From the NCBI GenBank assembly GCA_964425755.1, contig CAYRNY010000019.1:1-64000 (forward strand): a DNA stretch of 64,000 bases, read 5' to 3'. Made by a program: the position numbers and the translations under genes. This document shows, piece after piece, positions 17,048-25,836 of the stretch (its first letter is position 1; each line of letters begins with the position of its first letter). This DNA comes from CAYRNY01 sp964425755 (GTDB lineage: Bacteria; Chloroflexota; Anaerolineae; Aggregatilineales; Aggregatilineaceae). The notes under the pieces were generated by a model, which was not told the origin of the DNA, searched no databases, and saw only the letters and a program-made list of their open reading frames with translations.

Positions 17048-18256
17048 TTACGTTTCCTTGAGCAATGTGTCATACGCCTCGCGCAGCAGCGCCGCGCTGT
17101 GCGCCCAGGCGTGGCGTTTGACGACCCACTCGCGCCCGCGTCGCGCCATCGCGTCCGCGTCGCGCGGGTTGTTGAGCACCTGCACGATCGCATCCGCGAA
17201 GCCCTGCGGCGTGTCGCGGATCAGCATGTGCTCGCCGTCCACTGCGTCGAGTCCTTCCGCGCCCACCGGCGTGCTGACCACCGGCATCCCGCAGGCGAGC
17301 GCTTCCAGCAGCTTGAAGCGCGTGCCGCTACCACTGCGCAGCGGGCATACAAACAGCGCGCTGCTCTGCAGGTACGGGCGCGTGTCGTCCACGAACCCGG
17401 CGACGGTGACTGCCTGCGTGGGGTCGTTGTGGTGCGACCACAGCTCGCGCGGGGCATCCTTGCCCAGCAGCATGATCTGGAAATCGCCGCGCTGCCGCCG
17501 CACCAGCGGCATGATGTCCTCGATGAAGTACAGCATCGCGTCGGTGTTGGGGAAATACTTGTAATCGCCCATGAAAATACCGGTGCGGTTGTCGCGCTCG
17601 ACCGTCTCATCAATGGTGAAGTAATCAATATCCACGCCGTTCGGAGCCATGACGATCGTCGCGTCGGGCAGGTCGCGGCGGATGATCTGCGCGTCGATGG
17701 CCGACATCGCGCCGATCGCGGTCGCCTGCGCCCAGATGCGCGGCTCCCAGGTGCGCATCTTCAGCGCTTCGAGCTTGATGCCGGGGCGCGTGTACCAGGG
17801 CTGCGCGACCTGGGCGTGCCGTCCCCAGGCGACATACTCGACCGCCGGTTCCGAGAGCAACACCGGGATATCAAGACCCTGCGGCAGGTTCGGCAGCATG
17901 TAAAACGACTCGACGTGCACCAGGTCGACCGCGTGCCGGGCCAGGTAATCCGCGATCGCCCGTTCCATCGCGGGCGTGTGGTACAGCCGCAGCGTGACCG
18001 GTTTGGTCGAGGTCAGGCTCAGCAGCGCCGCCTTGAGCGTGCCAGGGCTGGGGTCGCGGTCCACGACCTGCACGCTGCACATCGCGCGCAGCGGCGCAAG
18101 GTCGAACGCCTGCTCTTCCGGGCGGCCAAAACAGATCAGCGCGATGTCGTAGGTGTCCTGCAGGTGCTTGATCAGGTTATACGTGCGGCTGCGCCCGCCG
18201 CTGCTGGGCGGGTAGGGCAGATACGGGGTGATCGTCAAGATGTGCGGTTTGCTCAT
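17048..18256 (-). CDS. Group 1 (GT4-type) glycosyltransferase
   Basis: The 402-residue GT-B fold enzyme transfers a sugar from a nucleotide donor. The N-terminal glycine-rich loop is PPSSGGRSRTYNL. The C-terminal donor domain shows APNGVDIDYF, GDYKYFPN, then SGTRFKLLEALACGMPVVSTPVGAEGL with the EX7E-type glutamates. Start 18256 was chosen from the GGAGGG about 12 bases upstream and the normal Rossmann start MSKPHILTI; the frame is open for another 66 codons upstream without meaningful sequence. It may act in exopolysaccharide or glycolipid synthesis. Confidence 0.88.
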   Translation of the reverse strand: MSKPHILTITPYLPYPPSSGGRSRTYNLIKHLQDTYDIALICFGRPEEQAFDLAPLRAMCSVQVVDRDPSPGTLKAALLSLTSTKPVTLRLYHTPAMERAIADYLARHAVDLVHVESFYMLPNLPQGLDIPVLLSEPAVEYVAWGRHAQVAQPWYTRPGIKLEALKMRTWEPRIWAQATAIGAMSAIDAQIIRRDLPDATIVMAPNGVDIDYFTIDETVERDNRTGIFMGDYKYFPNTDAMLYFIEDIMPLVRRQRGDFQIMLLGKDAPRELWSHHNDPTQAVTVAGFVDDTRPYLQSSALFVCPLRSGSGTRFKLLEALACGMPVVSTPVGAEGLDAVDGEHMLIRDTPQGFADAIVQVLNNPRDADAMARRGREWVVKRHAWAHSAALLREAYDTLLKET

Positions 18257-18356
18257 TGGCGCGCGTTCTCCCTCCGGTGTAGTGCCGCCAGTGTACCGGC
18301 ACGCGGGGAGCGCGTCAACTGGCGGCGACTGTTCATGACGCCCCCATGTCTCGCCG

Positions 18357-18385
18357 TTGACAGCGTGCACGGGGACGGTTATACT
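18357..18385 (+). promoter_or_regulatory. Strong sigma70-type promoter of the mutS2 leader
   Basis: TTGACA (18357-18362), a 17-base spacer and TATACT (18380-18385) give a near-consensus promoter. Transcription should start near 18392, about 330 bases before the mutS2 start codon. Confidence 0.7.
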
Positions 18386-18444
18386 GTGCTGCGGTGCGCG
18401 CATCTCGTGCGCAGCGCCTAATTCTGACGAAAGGAGGCGGCCCT

Positions 18445-18525
18445 GTGCGAACAAGAATCACACATCATCACCGTCGCAAGGCATCGGCACTTGGGGTGAT
18501 CGTGCGTGCCGGGGCTGCCCTCTGA
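18445..18525 (+). CDS. Putative 26-residue leader peptide with three consecutive His codons
   Basis: A full SD (AAAGGAGG, 18430-18437) sits seven bases before this GTG. The peptide contains THHHRRK and ends RAGAAL. It lies in the untranslated leader of mutS2 between a strong promoter and an intrinsic terminator, the layout of a transcription attenuator. The CATCAC codon stretch can pair with GGTGAT at 18495-18500, inside the same short frame. No homology is claimed. Confidence 0.5.
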   Translation: MRTRITHHHRRKASALGVIVRAGAAL

Positions 18526-18543
18526 GCTAGCCCCCGCCGCACC

Positions 18544-18576
18544 ATGCGCCTGGCCCTGAACTCTCTCACGCTGTGA
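18544..18576 (+). other. Possible second mini-ORF overlapping the terminator
   Basis: ATG to TGA encodes the ten residues MRLALNSLTL; the stop codon lies inside the 5' arm of the terminator. It has no clear SD, but reinitiation after the first leader ORF (18 bases upstream) would let a ribosome block terminator folding. Confidence 0.25.
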
Positions 18577-18611
18577 GTGTCGATCCGCGACGTCACGGCG
18601 TTTTTGTTTTT
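18568..18611 (+). terminator. Intrinsic terminator (attenuator) in front of mutS2
   Basis: ACGCTGTGA pairs with TCACGGCGT (one G-U), an inner GTCG/CGAC stem caps it, and a T-run interrupted by one G follows directly. It ends 110 bases before mutS2 and downstream of the mutS2 promoter, so some read-through is needed to express the gene unless another promoter exists. Confidence 0.7.
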
Positions 18612-18721
18612 CACTCGCCTCCGGCCCGCGCGGGATCGCGCTGCCGGAACGCCACTGCCGGCGTGAAGCGAGGACGCGCACCGTCCGCACGACAGTTAAC
18701 GACACAGGACCAAACACGATC

Positions 18722-21145
18722 ATGAATCGCAAATCGGCGCAGACGCTCGAACTGCCCAAAATTCTGGAACGGCTCGCAGGTTATGCCGCATTTTCGGCCA
18801 GTAAAGACCTCGCGCGGGCGCTCGAACCGACGCCGTATCTCGACGAGGCGCGCGACCGCCAGCAGGAAACCACCGAGGCGCGGCAATTGCTCGACACCCA
18901 CGACCACGTTTCCATCGGTGGGGCGCGTGACGTGCGCGCGGACGCAGCGGCAGCGGCACGCGGCGTGCTGCTCGAACCGACCGTGCTGCTCGACATCAAA
19001 ACCACGCTGCGCCAGGCGACCACGTTACGGCGCACCATTGGGCGGCTGGGCAACCAGTACCCGCTGCTGGCCGCGATCGCCGAGCGCCTGGAAGAGTGCA
19101 CCGCGCTCCAGGGCGAGATCGCGCGCGTGCTGGACGACACCGGCGAGGTGCTTGATTCTGCCAGCCCGAAACTCGCGCGGCTGCGCAAAGAGCTGCGCGT
19201 CGCGTTCGACCGGCTGCAGAGCAAACTGTACAACATCATCCATAACCCCAACAGCCAGAAATACCTGCAGGAAGTGCTGGTCACGCAGCGCCACGGGCGC
19301 TATGTGATCCCGCTGAAGGCCGAGTTCAAGGGCCGGATTCAGGGCATCGTGCACGACCAGAGCGCCAGCGGGGCGACGCTGTTCATCGAGCCGCTGGCGA
19401 CGGTCGAACTCAACAACGCCTGGCGCGAGATCCAGCTTGAGGAGCAGAACGAGGTCCGGCGCATCCTGCGCGAGCTATGCGACTTCGTCGGGCACGAGTC
19501 GACGTACATCATTCGCACCGTCGAGACGCTGGCCCAGCTTGACCTGATCTTCGCCAAAGCCAAATACGCCGCCGCGCTTGACGCGACACAGCCCGAACTG
19601 CTGCCCTTCCGCGACGCGCCGCACCCGAACCCCGGCAGCACGATCGACCTAAAGGAAGCGCGGCACCCACTGCTGCCCCCTGGCGAGGTGGTGCCGATCG
19701 ATGTGACGATGGACGAGGACGTGTACGCGCTGGTGATCACCGGGCCGAACACCGGCGGTAAAACCGTCGCGCTGAAGACCGTCGGCCTGCTGGCGCTGAT
19801 GGCGCAGTGCGGCCTGCACCTGCCGGTCGCCGGAGAATCGCGCCTGTCAGTGTTCAAGGACGTGTTCGCGGATATCGGGGACGAGCAGAGCATCGAGCAG
19901 TCGCTCTCGACATTTTCGTCGCACATGACCAACATCATCACGATCCTGGAGCAGGCCGATCACCAAACGCTGGTGATCCTGGACGAGCTTGGCGCGGGCA
20001 CGGACCCCGCCGAAGGATCGGCGCTGGCGCGCGCGCTGCTGGACGATTTCCTGGCGCGCGGCATCACGACGCTGGTCACCACGCACCACCCGGAACTGAA
20101 GATCTACGGGCACGAGAAGCCCGGCGTGCAGAACGCGAGTGTCGAGTTCGACCTGGAGACACTCGCGCCGACCTACCGCGTGGTGATCGGGCTGCCGGGG
20201 CGCTCGAATGCCCTGGCGATCGCCGAGGGCTTGGGGCTGCCGCAGCGCATCATCAACGACGCGCGCGCGCTGGTCGGGGATGCTGACCTGGAAGCCGACG
20301 ACTTGCTCGACGAGATCCACCGCAAGCGCGACGAAACGCGCCGCGCGGCTGCCGCGAGCATGGAATCCTTCACCGCTGCCGAAAAACTGCGCGCCGAGTT
20401 GCGCGGGCGGCTGGAGAACATCGAACACGAGCGCCGCGAGGTGCTGGCCCAGGCGCGCGAGGAAGCCGAGCAAGAGATCGAGGCGCTGCGACAGGAACTT
20501 CGCCGGTTGCGCAAGCGGCTACAAGCGGCGGGCCAACCGCTGGATATCATCAAGCAGGTGGAACAGGAAGCCAAGATGCTCGACGAGGACCTGATCCCCG
20601 TGCCGCCATCCGCAACTCAGCCGGTCGATGACGAGGACGAGCAACCCGCGTACCAACTGGGCGACCTGGTGTGGGTCGCGCCGCTGAATGCCGAGGGCCA
20701 GATCACCGAGCTGACCGAAGAGGACGCCGAGGTCGCCGTCGGGCGGCTGCGCATGCGGGCCAGCCTTGAGGACCTGCACCCGCGCTCCAAGAGCCAGAGC
20801 AAGCGCGATGCCAAAGAGCAACGCCGCGCGGCAGGGGCTGCGCCACGCGGCGCGGCCCAGACTCGCGAGACCGTCGCCACACGTGGGGCGGGGCCAGGGC
20901 TGGAGCTTGACCTGCGCGGGGAGACCATCGAGGACGCGGTGCCGAAGGTCGAGGACTATCTCGACGCGGCGTACATGTCCGGCATGCCCTTCGTGCGCAT
21001 CATTCACGGCAAAGGCACGGGCGCGCTGCGTGCCGCGATCCGCGACCGGCTACACGGGCATCCGCTGGTCAAGCAGTACAAGCGCGGCGATCCGAAGGAA
21101 GGCGGCGACGGCGTGACCATCGTGAACCTGGTCGAGAACGCCTGA
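18722..21145 (+). CDS. mutS2: MutS2 ATPase/endonuclease
   Basis: The 807-residue protein has the full MutS2 layout: core/clamp helices (1-320), MutS ATPase with Walker A GPNTGGKT (about 341-348) and Walker B LVILDELGAGTDP, a coiled-coil insertion (about 520-630, charged Arg/Glu-rich), a KOW-like segment (LGDLVWVAPLNAEGQ), and a C-terminal Smr domain with LDLRGETIEDA and HGKGTGALR. MutS2 was linked to recombination suppression and, in Bacillus subtilis, to splitting of collided ribosomes. It stands alone with its own regulated leader and a downstream terminator. SD AGGA lies nine bases before the ATG. Confidence 0.95.
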   Translation: MNRKSAQTLELPKILERLAGYAAFSASKDLARALEPTPYLDEARDRQQETTEARQLLDTHDHVSIGGARDVRADAAAAARGVLLEPTVLLDIKTTLRQATTLRRTIGRLGNQYPLLAAIAERLEECTALQGEIARVLDDTGEVLDSASPKLARLRKELRVAFDRLQSKLYNIIHNPNSQKYLQEVLVTQRHGRYVIPLKAEFKGRIQGIVHDQSASGATLFIEPLATVELNNAWREIQLEEQNEVRRILRELCDFVGHESTYIIRTVETLAQLDLIFAKAKYAAALDATQPELLPFRDAPHPNPGSTIDLKEARHPLLPPGEVVPIDVTMDEDVYALVITGPNTGGKTVALKTVGLLALMAQCGLHLPVAGESRLSVFKDVFADIGDEQSIEQSLSTFSSHMTNIITILEQADHQTLVILDELGAGTDPAEGSALARALLDDFLARGITTLVTTHHPELKIYGHEKPGVQNASVEFDLETLAPTYRVVIGLPGRSNALAIAEGLGLPQRIINDARALVGDADLEADDLLDEIHRKRDETRRAAAASMESFTAAEKLRAELRGRLENIEHERREVLAQAREEAEQEIEALRQELRRLRKRLQAAGQPLDIIKQVEQEAKMLDEDLIPVPPSATQPVDDEDEQPAYQLGDLVWVAPLNAEGQITELTEEDAEVAVGRLRMRASLEDLHPRSKSQSKRDAKEQRRAAGAAPRGAAQTRETVATRGAGPGLELDLRGETIEDAVPKVEDYLDAAYMSGMPFVRIIHGKGTGALRAAIRDRLHGHPLVKQYKRGDPKEGGDGVTIVNLVENA

Positions 21146-21181
21146 TTCCGAATAGTGCGAAACGTATACAAGCGATCAAAG

Positions 21182-21217
21182 CCTCTCGCCGCGCTTGCGG
21201 CGAGGGGTTTCTTCTTT
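21182..21217 (+). terminator. Terminator of mutS2
   Basis: An 11-bp stem (21182-21192 with 21197-21207, one G-U) with GCTT loop is followed by TTTCTTCTTT. Confidence 0.85.
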
Positions 21218-21351
21218 ACGCCCTCTGAGCGGGCTCGCCTGCTTCGCGGTAATAAAGTCCCGTCTGAAAAGCGAACCGCATCCCCGTTTGCCCCCGTTTG
21301 TGCCGCGCTGGACTAAAAACGCGATCCGCACTACACTTAACTACACGATAG

Positions 21352-21357
21352 CATAAT
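21352..21357 (+). promoter_or_regulatory. -10 box for the G1PDH-like gene
   Basis: CATAAT lies 51 bases before the ATG at 21408; no good -35 accompanies it. The 21218-21407 stretch otherwise shows nothing. Confidence 0.3.
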
Positions 21358-21407
21358 CTAGACGCGACCAGAACGACGCACGATCTACAGTCACGGAGAA
21401 ACGGGTT

Positions 21408-22649
21408 ATGGCGGTGTGGCCTTTACCCCGGATCACGTTCCGGGAACTCAGTTCAATCGAAGAAAAGCGCCCTGTCGCGTTGCTCACGCGGGATGATGTG
21501 TGGGCGGTGCTTGGCGCGCATTTGACGCTGCCGATCATGATCCAGGCCGAGCCGGCACGGTATGATCGGGAGCTGTTCGCGTATCTGGCGGATAACCTGC
21601 CCAGCCAGGTCCAGGCGATCTACGCGGTGGGGCGCGGGGCACCGGTTGAAGCAGGCAAGCTGATCGCGGCGCGTAACGCCGTGCCGCTGGTGATCGTGCC
21701 GACCGCGCTCGACAGCGCGCACATGCTGCTGCCCACCGCGCAGATGTTGGACCGGTCCGGCGACTACCCGCGCGTCGTGACCGAAACCACCGGCCCGGCA
21801 GCGGAGATTATCATCGATTGGGGCGTGATCCAGTCCGCGCCGGATGATGTGCGCGCGGCGGGGCTGGTCGAGGTGCTGTCCGTCGTCACGGGGTTGCTGG
21901 ACTGGCGCTATGCCGCGCAAAAGGGGCGCAACCCGCGCGAGCAGCGCTTTGTCGGGTGGGCCGCGGCGGTCGCGTCCGACCTGGCGAAGCAGGCGATCAA
22001 GTCGGCGGCGGCCATCGGACAGGGCAACCGGGAAGCGCTCGACACGCTGCTCAACCTGATGATGCTGCTGGTCCGGCTGAACAACCAGCTCCAGCACGCA
22101 CGCGCGCAGCAGGGCAGCGAGCATTACCTGGCGCATATTCTGACCGCGATCACCGAGTTTGAAGTGCCGCACAGCGCGCTGGTGGCGCAATGTTTGATCT
22201 TCGCGGCCACCCTGCACGGGCAGGATGTGACCCCGGTCCGCAACGCGATGCAGCAGGCGGGCATCCCGCTTGACCGCGTGCGCCCGACCGATTTCGCGGT
22301 GCTGCTGGAGTACCTCGATTCGTACCTCGGCGAGTACGACTTCCCGTACAGCATTTTGAACGACCTCGACCCGGACTCCGAGCACGTGCAGCAGGCGCGA
22401 GAGATCGCGGGGCTGGTGGTCGCGCCGGAGACGTGGGAGCAGCCCGGCGCGGTCCGTGCGGAGACGGGCGCTGAGGCCAGCGCTGAAGTCGCCCCCGCCG
22501 AGGCCGCACCCGCTGAGCCGGTAGAGGACGCCCAGAACATCCCGCCCCAGGCTGAGACGGCCCCCGAGCCCGAAAACCCGACCGAACCCAGCCCGGCGCA
22601 ACCCGGCTCCTCCGGCGACCAGCCGGGCGACCACACCGGGACGTCATAG
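21408..22649 (+). CDS. Divergent glycerol-1-phosphate-dehydrogenase-like (Fe-ADH superfamily) protein
   Basis: Residues 15-340 follow the AraM/G1P dehydrogenase fold: VGRGAPVEAGKLIAAR (nucleotide loop), VPTALDSAHM, VRAAGLVEVL, LLDWRYAAQ and SEHYLAHIL with the metal-site His residues. Key positions differ from active enzymes: the GGGxxxD loop is GRGAPVE, the metal-ligand Asp in GFGD aligns with Glu in GLVE, and the HGE(K)V segment reads PHSALV. Catalysis is therefore doubtful. A C-terminal tail of about 65 residues is Ala/Pro/Glu-rich and low in complexity. It forms a single-gene unit between two terminators. Confidence 0.65.
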   Translation: MAVWPLPRITFRELSSIEEKRPVALLTRDDVWAVLGAHLTLPIMIQAEPARYDRELFAYLADNLPSQVQAIYAVGRGAPVEAGKLIAARNAVPLVIVPTALDSAHMLLPTAQMLDRSGDYPRVVTETTGPAAEIIIDWGVIQSAPDDVRAAGLVEVLSVVTGLLDWRYAAQKGRNPREQRFVGWAAAVASDLAKQAIKSAAAIGQGNREALDTLLNLMMLLVRLNNQLQHARAQQGSEHYLAHILTAITEFEVPHSALVAQCLIFAATLHGQDVTPVRNAMQQAGIPLDRVRPTDFAVLLEYLDSYLGEYDFPYSILNDLDPDSEHVQQAREIAGLVVAPETWEQPGAVRAETGAEASAEVAPAEAAPAEPVEDAQNIPPQAETAPEPENPTEPSPAQPGSSGDQPGDHTGTS

Positions 22650-22680
22650 GACTGCGCCGGCCTTACGGCGTTGCGCGATG

Positions 22681-22720
22681 CTATCCCGCCTGCGCGTGTT
22701 TGCGGCGGGATAGGCTTTTT
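22681..22720 (+). terminator. Terminator of the G1PDH-like gene
   Basis: CTATCCCGCC (22681-22690) pairs with GGCGGGATAG (22704-22713); GCTTTTT follows. Confidence 0.9.
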
Positions 22721-22799
22721 CGGGCGGCAAGACGATTAACGTTTGCTGAGAAACTCTGATTCCACTCTCTTCCAGGCGTGCAATTCTTCGCACGCGGTT

Positions 22800-22805
22800 T
22801 ATACT
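22800..22805 (+). promoter_or_regulatory. -10 box implying a leaderless or nearly leaderless transcript
   Basis: TATACT ends seven bases before the ATG at 22813. If it is used, the mRNA would start at or next to the start codon. Confidence 0.4.
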
Positions 22806-22812
22806 GGTCCCT

Positions 22813-23988
22813 ATGAACGAGATGCACGATCACACCACAGACGACCAACCAACCCGGCAGCACGCACGGCGGCTGAGCCGCCCGGTCCTGATCGCGCTCG
22901 GCGTGACGGTCGTGTTCGGGGCGGCCCTCGCGGGCATCCTGGCGGCGGTCCTGCGATCCGGTTCGGAGCGCCAGGCGGCGACGGCGGCATCTGCGCTGCA
23001 CGTGGCCTACCTGGCCCCGGCGGACGCGTCCGCGCCTGAGCTGTACCTGGCCGACCTCGTGACCGGCACAGTGACGCAACTCACTACTGCCGAGAGCGGC
23101 ATCGAGGATTTCGCGGTCAGCCCGTCCGGCGACCAGATCGCCTACACGCGCAACAACGCCGACGGCACGTCGGATGTCTGGCTGGTGGACGTGGCGCGCG
23201 CCGCGTCGCGTCCGCTGACCGCGTGCGTCAACGCGCGCTGCTCGAGTCCCGCGTGGCACCCTGACGAAACCCGCTTGCTCTACCAGCGCGAGGACGTTAC
23301 CGACGGTGCAGGACAGGCTCGCACCGAGGCGCGGGCCTGGGTCGTGGACGTGCGCACGGCGGAAACGCGGCTCCTGTTCGACGACCCGCAACTGCTGGGC
23401 ATGGACCCGCAGTGGTCGCCGGATGCGGACCGGATCGCGGTCTACGATCCGCGTGCGGGCGGCATCCGGGTGCACGCGTTGGCGGCGGGAACCGAAACCC
23501 TGATCCCGATCGCGACCCGCGTCAGCGGCACGTTTTCGCCGGATGGCACGCGCCTGATCTACCCGGTGCTGGTGCGCGGCTCGATGGGCCAGGCGTTTTA
23601 CACGCACCTGACGATCGCGAACATGGCGGCGTCCGAACGCGAGCCTGTCAGCGGGGCCGAGGATACGCCGGTTGAGGATGGGTTCGCGTCCTGGTCGCCG
23701 GATGGATCGCGGCTGGTTGTGGCGCGGCGCTACCTGGACGAGCGGTATACCAGCGGCAAACAGCTTTACACGCTTGAGCTGGCGACCGGCGCGGTGCAGC
23801 CTCTGGTGGTGGACGCGCAGTATACGCACGCTGCCCCGCAGTGGGACGCCGCCGGGCAGCGCATCGTGTACCAGCGTTTCGACCTGCGCACCCCGGATGC
23901 CGTGCCGGAGATATGGGTCTACGACGAGGCGACCGGCGACGCGCGGCAGGTCGCCACCAACGCGTTTTTCCCGGCGTGGGTGCCATGA
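22813..23988 (+). CDS. Membrane-anchored TolB-like WD40 beta-propeller
   Basis: The 391-residue protein has one N-terminal membrane segment (about 31-52) and an extracytoplasmic six-bladed-type propeller built of TolB/PD40 repeats (for example VSPSGDQIAYTRNNADGTSD, WHPDETRLLYQRE, WSPDADRIAVYD, FSPDGTRLIYP, WSPDGSRLVVARR, and WDAAGQRIVYQRF). No enzymatic motif is seen. It overlaps the next gene by four bases (ATGA), so the two are translationally coupled and probably act together. Confidence 0.87.
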   Translation: MNEMHDHTTDDQPTRQHARRLSRPVLIALGVTVVFGAALAGILAAVLRSGSERQAATAASALHVAYLAPADASAPELYLADLVTGTVTQLTTAESGIEDFAVSPSGDQIAYTRNNADGTSDVWLVDVARAASRPLTACVNARCSSPAWHPDETRLLYQREDVTDGAGQARTEARAWVVDVRTAETRLLFDDPQLLGMDPQWSPDADRIAVYDPRAGGIRVHALAAGTETLIPIATRVSGTFSPDGTRLIYPVLVRGSMGQAFYTHLTIANMAASEREPVSGAEDTPVEDGFASWSPDGSRLVVARRYLDERYTSGKQLYTLELATGAVQPLVVDAQYTHAAPQWDAAGQRIVYQRFDLRTPDAVPEIWVYDEATGDARQVATNAFFPAWVP

Positions 23989-24920
23989 TCCGGTGGCGTG
24001 GATCAGGCCAGGCGCGCCGGGTGGGACAACGCTGGCGCTGCGCTGCGCTGGCTGCCGGTGTCGCGGGCCTTACGGGGGGCGCGGTAGCGGCGGGGGGACT
24101 GGCGTGGTTGGTTGCGTATGGCGTGCGGGGCGCCCTGCATCCCCCGCGCTCAAACATATACCACACGCCGTTTGACGCCGGCATCGTGGATTACCGGGGC
24201 GTGCAGTTCCTGACCGCCGACGGGATCACGCTGCGTGGCTGGTACGCGCCGTCGCGCAACGGCGCGGCGGTGCTGTTGGCGCACGGCTACGGCGATAATC
24301 GCGTCGATATGCTGGCGGAATTCGTCACGCTGGCAGCGCAGGGCTACGGCGTGCTGGGATTCGACCTGCGCGGGCACGGCATGAGCGCTCCAGCATTGGT
24401 CACGCTCGGTGACCGCGAACGGCGCGATATCCGCGCCGCGCTGGAATTTCTGTGCGCCCAGCCGGACGTCGATCCCGACCGCGTCGGGGGGATCGGCTTT
24501 TCGAGCGGCGGGGCGGCACTGGCGTGTGTCGCGGCTGACGATCAGCGGCTGCGCGTGGTGGTGCTGGAGGCGACGTTCCCGGCGCTGCGCGACCTGCTAC
24601 ATGCGCTCGCGCGCCCGTTGGGCGCGGTGGGACGTCGCGCGGTGGTGTGGCGCATGCGGCGCTGCGGGGTAGACGTGGACGCCGTGCGCCCGGTGGACGC
24701 GCTGCCGCGCATCAGCCCGCGCCCGGTGCTGCTGATCTACGGCGACCAGGATACGCTTGTGCCGCCGCCGCTGCAGGCGCGTATGATCGCTGCCGCGCGG
24801 GAACCGGTCGAGGTGTGGCGCGTGCTCCCGGCGCGGCACCAGAATTTTGCCGAGGTCGTGCCGGAGGAATACGCCGCGCGCCTGATCGCGTTTTTCGACG
24901 GGGCGCTGGGCAGAGGGTGA
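23985..24920 (+). CDS. Membrane-anchored alpha/beta hydrolase
   Basis: The 311-residue serine hydrolase has one N-terminal hydrophobic segment (about 22-46). Core elements are LLAHGYGDNRVD (oxyanion HG), GFSSGG (nucleophile Ser), IYGDQDTLVPP (acid Asp) and HQNF near the end (catalytic His). The fold matches the BAAT/YqkD-like family of exported or membrane esterases. Its ATG overlaps the stop of the TolB-like propeller gene. Substrate unknown. Confidence 0.88.
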   Translation: MIRWRGSGQARRVGQRWRCAALAAGVAGLTGGAVAAGGLAWLVAYGVRGALHPPRSNIYHTPFDAGIVDYRGVQFLTADGITLRGWYAPSRNGAAVLLAHGYGDNRVDMLAEFVTLAAQGYGVLGFDLRGHGMSAPALVTLGDRERRDIRAALEFLCAQPDVDPDRVGGIGFSSGGAALACVAADDQRLRVVVLEATFPALRDLLHALARPLGAVGRRAVVWRMRRCGVDVDAVRPVDALPRISPRPVLLIYGDQDTLVPPPLQARMIAAAREPVEVWRVLPARHQNFAEVVPEEYAARLIAFFDGALGRG

Positions 24921-24966
24921 TCGCGTATGACCGGCAGTGCCGGATTAGCGTTATGTGGAGGTTGTG

Positions 24967-25761
24967 ATGGCGGATTTTGAGTGTATCGGGGTGCCGTATT
25001 TCATCGGTGAGCGCATCGCGCGGCGAACCGAGGTAGCCGCCGTGCGCGACAGCGGCATCGCGCGTGAGATCGGCGCGCACTGGCGCAACATCGAGCCGGA
25101 CCCGGACGCGCCCGACCCGGTCAGCGGGGTGAACCGCGCGCTTGCGGATGCCATCACGCGGCGGGACAACGCGATCCCGATCGTGTTCGCGTCCGATTGC
25201 CTCAGCGCGCTGGGCGTGGTCAAAGGGTTAGGCGGCGATCTCGGCGTGGTCTGGTACGACGCGCACGGCGACTTCAACACGCCGGAGACGACGCCCAGCG
25301 GGTTCCTGGGCGGGATGCCGCTGGCGATGCTCGTCGGGCGCGGGGATATGCATTATATGCAGGCGGTTGGCCTGGACCCGCTGGATGAGCGCGACATCAT
25401 CATCACCGACGCGCGCGACCTCGACCCGGAAGAAGCGGTCGCGCTGCGCGAGAGCGCGATCATCCACCTGCCGGACGTCAACGATCTGCTGACCGTCGCG
25501 CTGCCGGACAAGCCGCTCTACGTGCACCTGGATGTGGACGTCGTGCGCCTCGAAGATATGCCCGGGGTGGCCTACCCCGCGGGCGGCGGCCCGTCGCTGG
25601 ACGCGGTCGCGGCGACGCTTGAACGCGTGGCGCGGGACGGCAACATCGCCGGGTTGCTGGTCAGCTTGTGGAACGACGACCTGGCGAGCGGTACGCGGGC
25701 GCTGCAGAGCACGCTGCACCTCGTGCGGGCGTTCGTCGGCGGGATCGGCGCGGCGTCGTGA
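24967..25761 (+). CDS. Arginase/ureohydrolase-fold protein
   Basis: The 264-residue protein keeps part of the dinuclear-manganese site of arginases: DAHGDFN is intact and HLDVDVV stands at the SxDxD position. The first motif GGDHS is ASDCLS, with Cys for the His ligand, and the usual Asp-Pro after the last motif is missing. Activity toward arginine or agmatine is therefore uncertain; some family members with related substitutions act on other substrates. Start was set at 24967 because GGAGG lies five bases upstream (a GTG at 24955 is in frame). Confidence 0.75.
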   Translation: MADFECIGVPYFIGERIARRTEVAAVRDSGIAREIGAHWRNIEPDPDAPDPVSGVNRALADAITRRDNAIPIVFASDCLSALGVVKGLGGDLGVVWYDAHGDFNTPETTPSGFLGGMPLAMLVGRGDMHYMQAVGLDPLDERDIIITDARDLDPEEAVALRESAIIHLPDVNDLLTVALPDKPLYVHLDVDVVRLEDMPGVAYPAGGGPSLDAVAATLERVARDGNIAGLLVSLWNDDLASGTRALQSTLHLVRAFVGGIGAAS

Positions 25762-25775
25762 TCGGCCCCTGGCGC

Positions 25776-25809
25776 AAAAAGCCCCGCCGGGGGCGAATCC
25801 GGGCGGGGC
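25776..25809 (-). terminator. Terminator of ftsK
   Basis: On the minus strand GCCCCGCC and GGCGGGGC enclose a 13-base loop and TTTTT follows. It lies between the convergent arginase-fold and ftsK genes. Confidence 0.85.
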
Positions 25810-25836
25810 GGTGATGTTGTGCGGGGAGTGGGCGTG

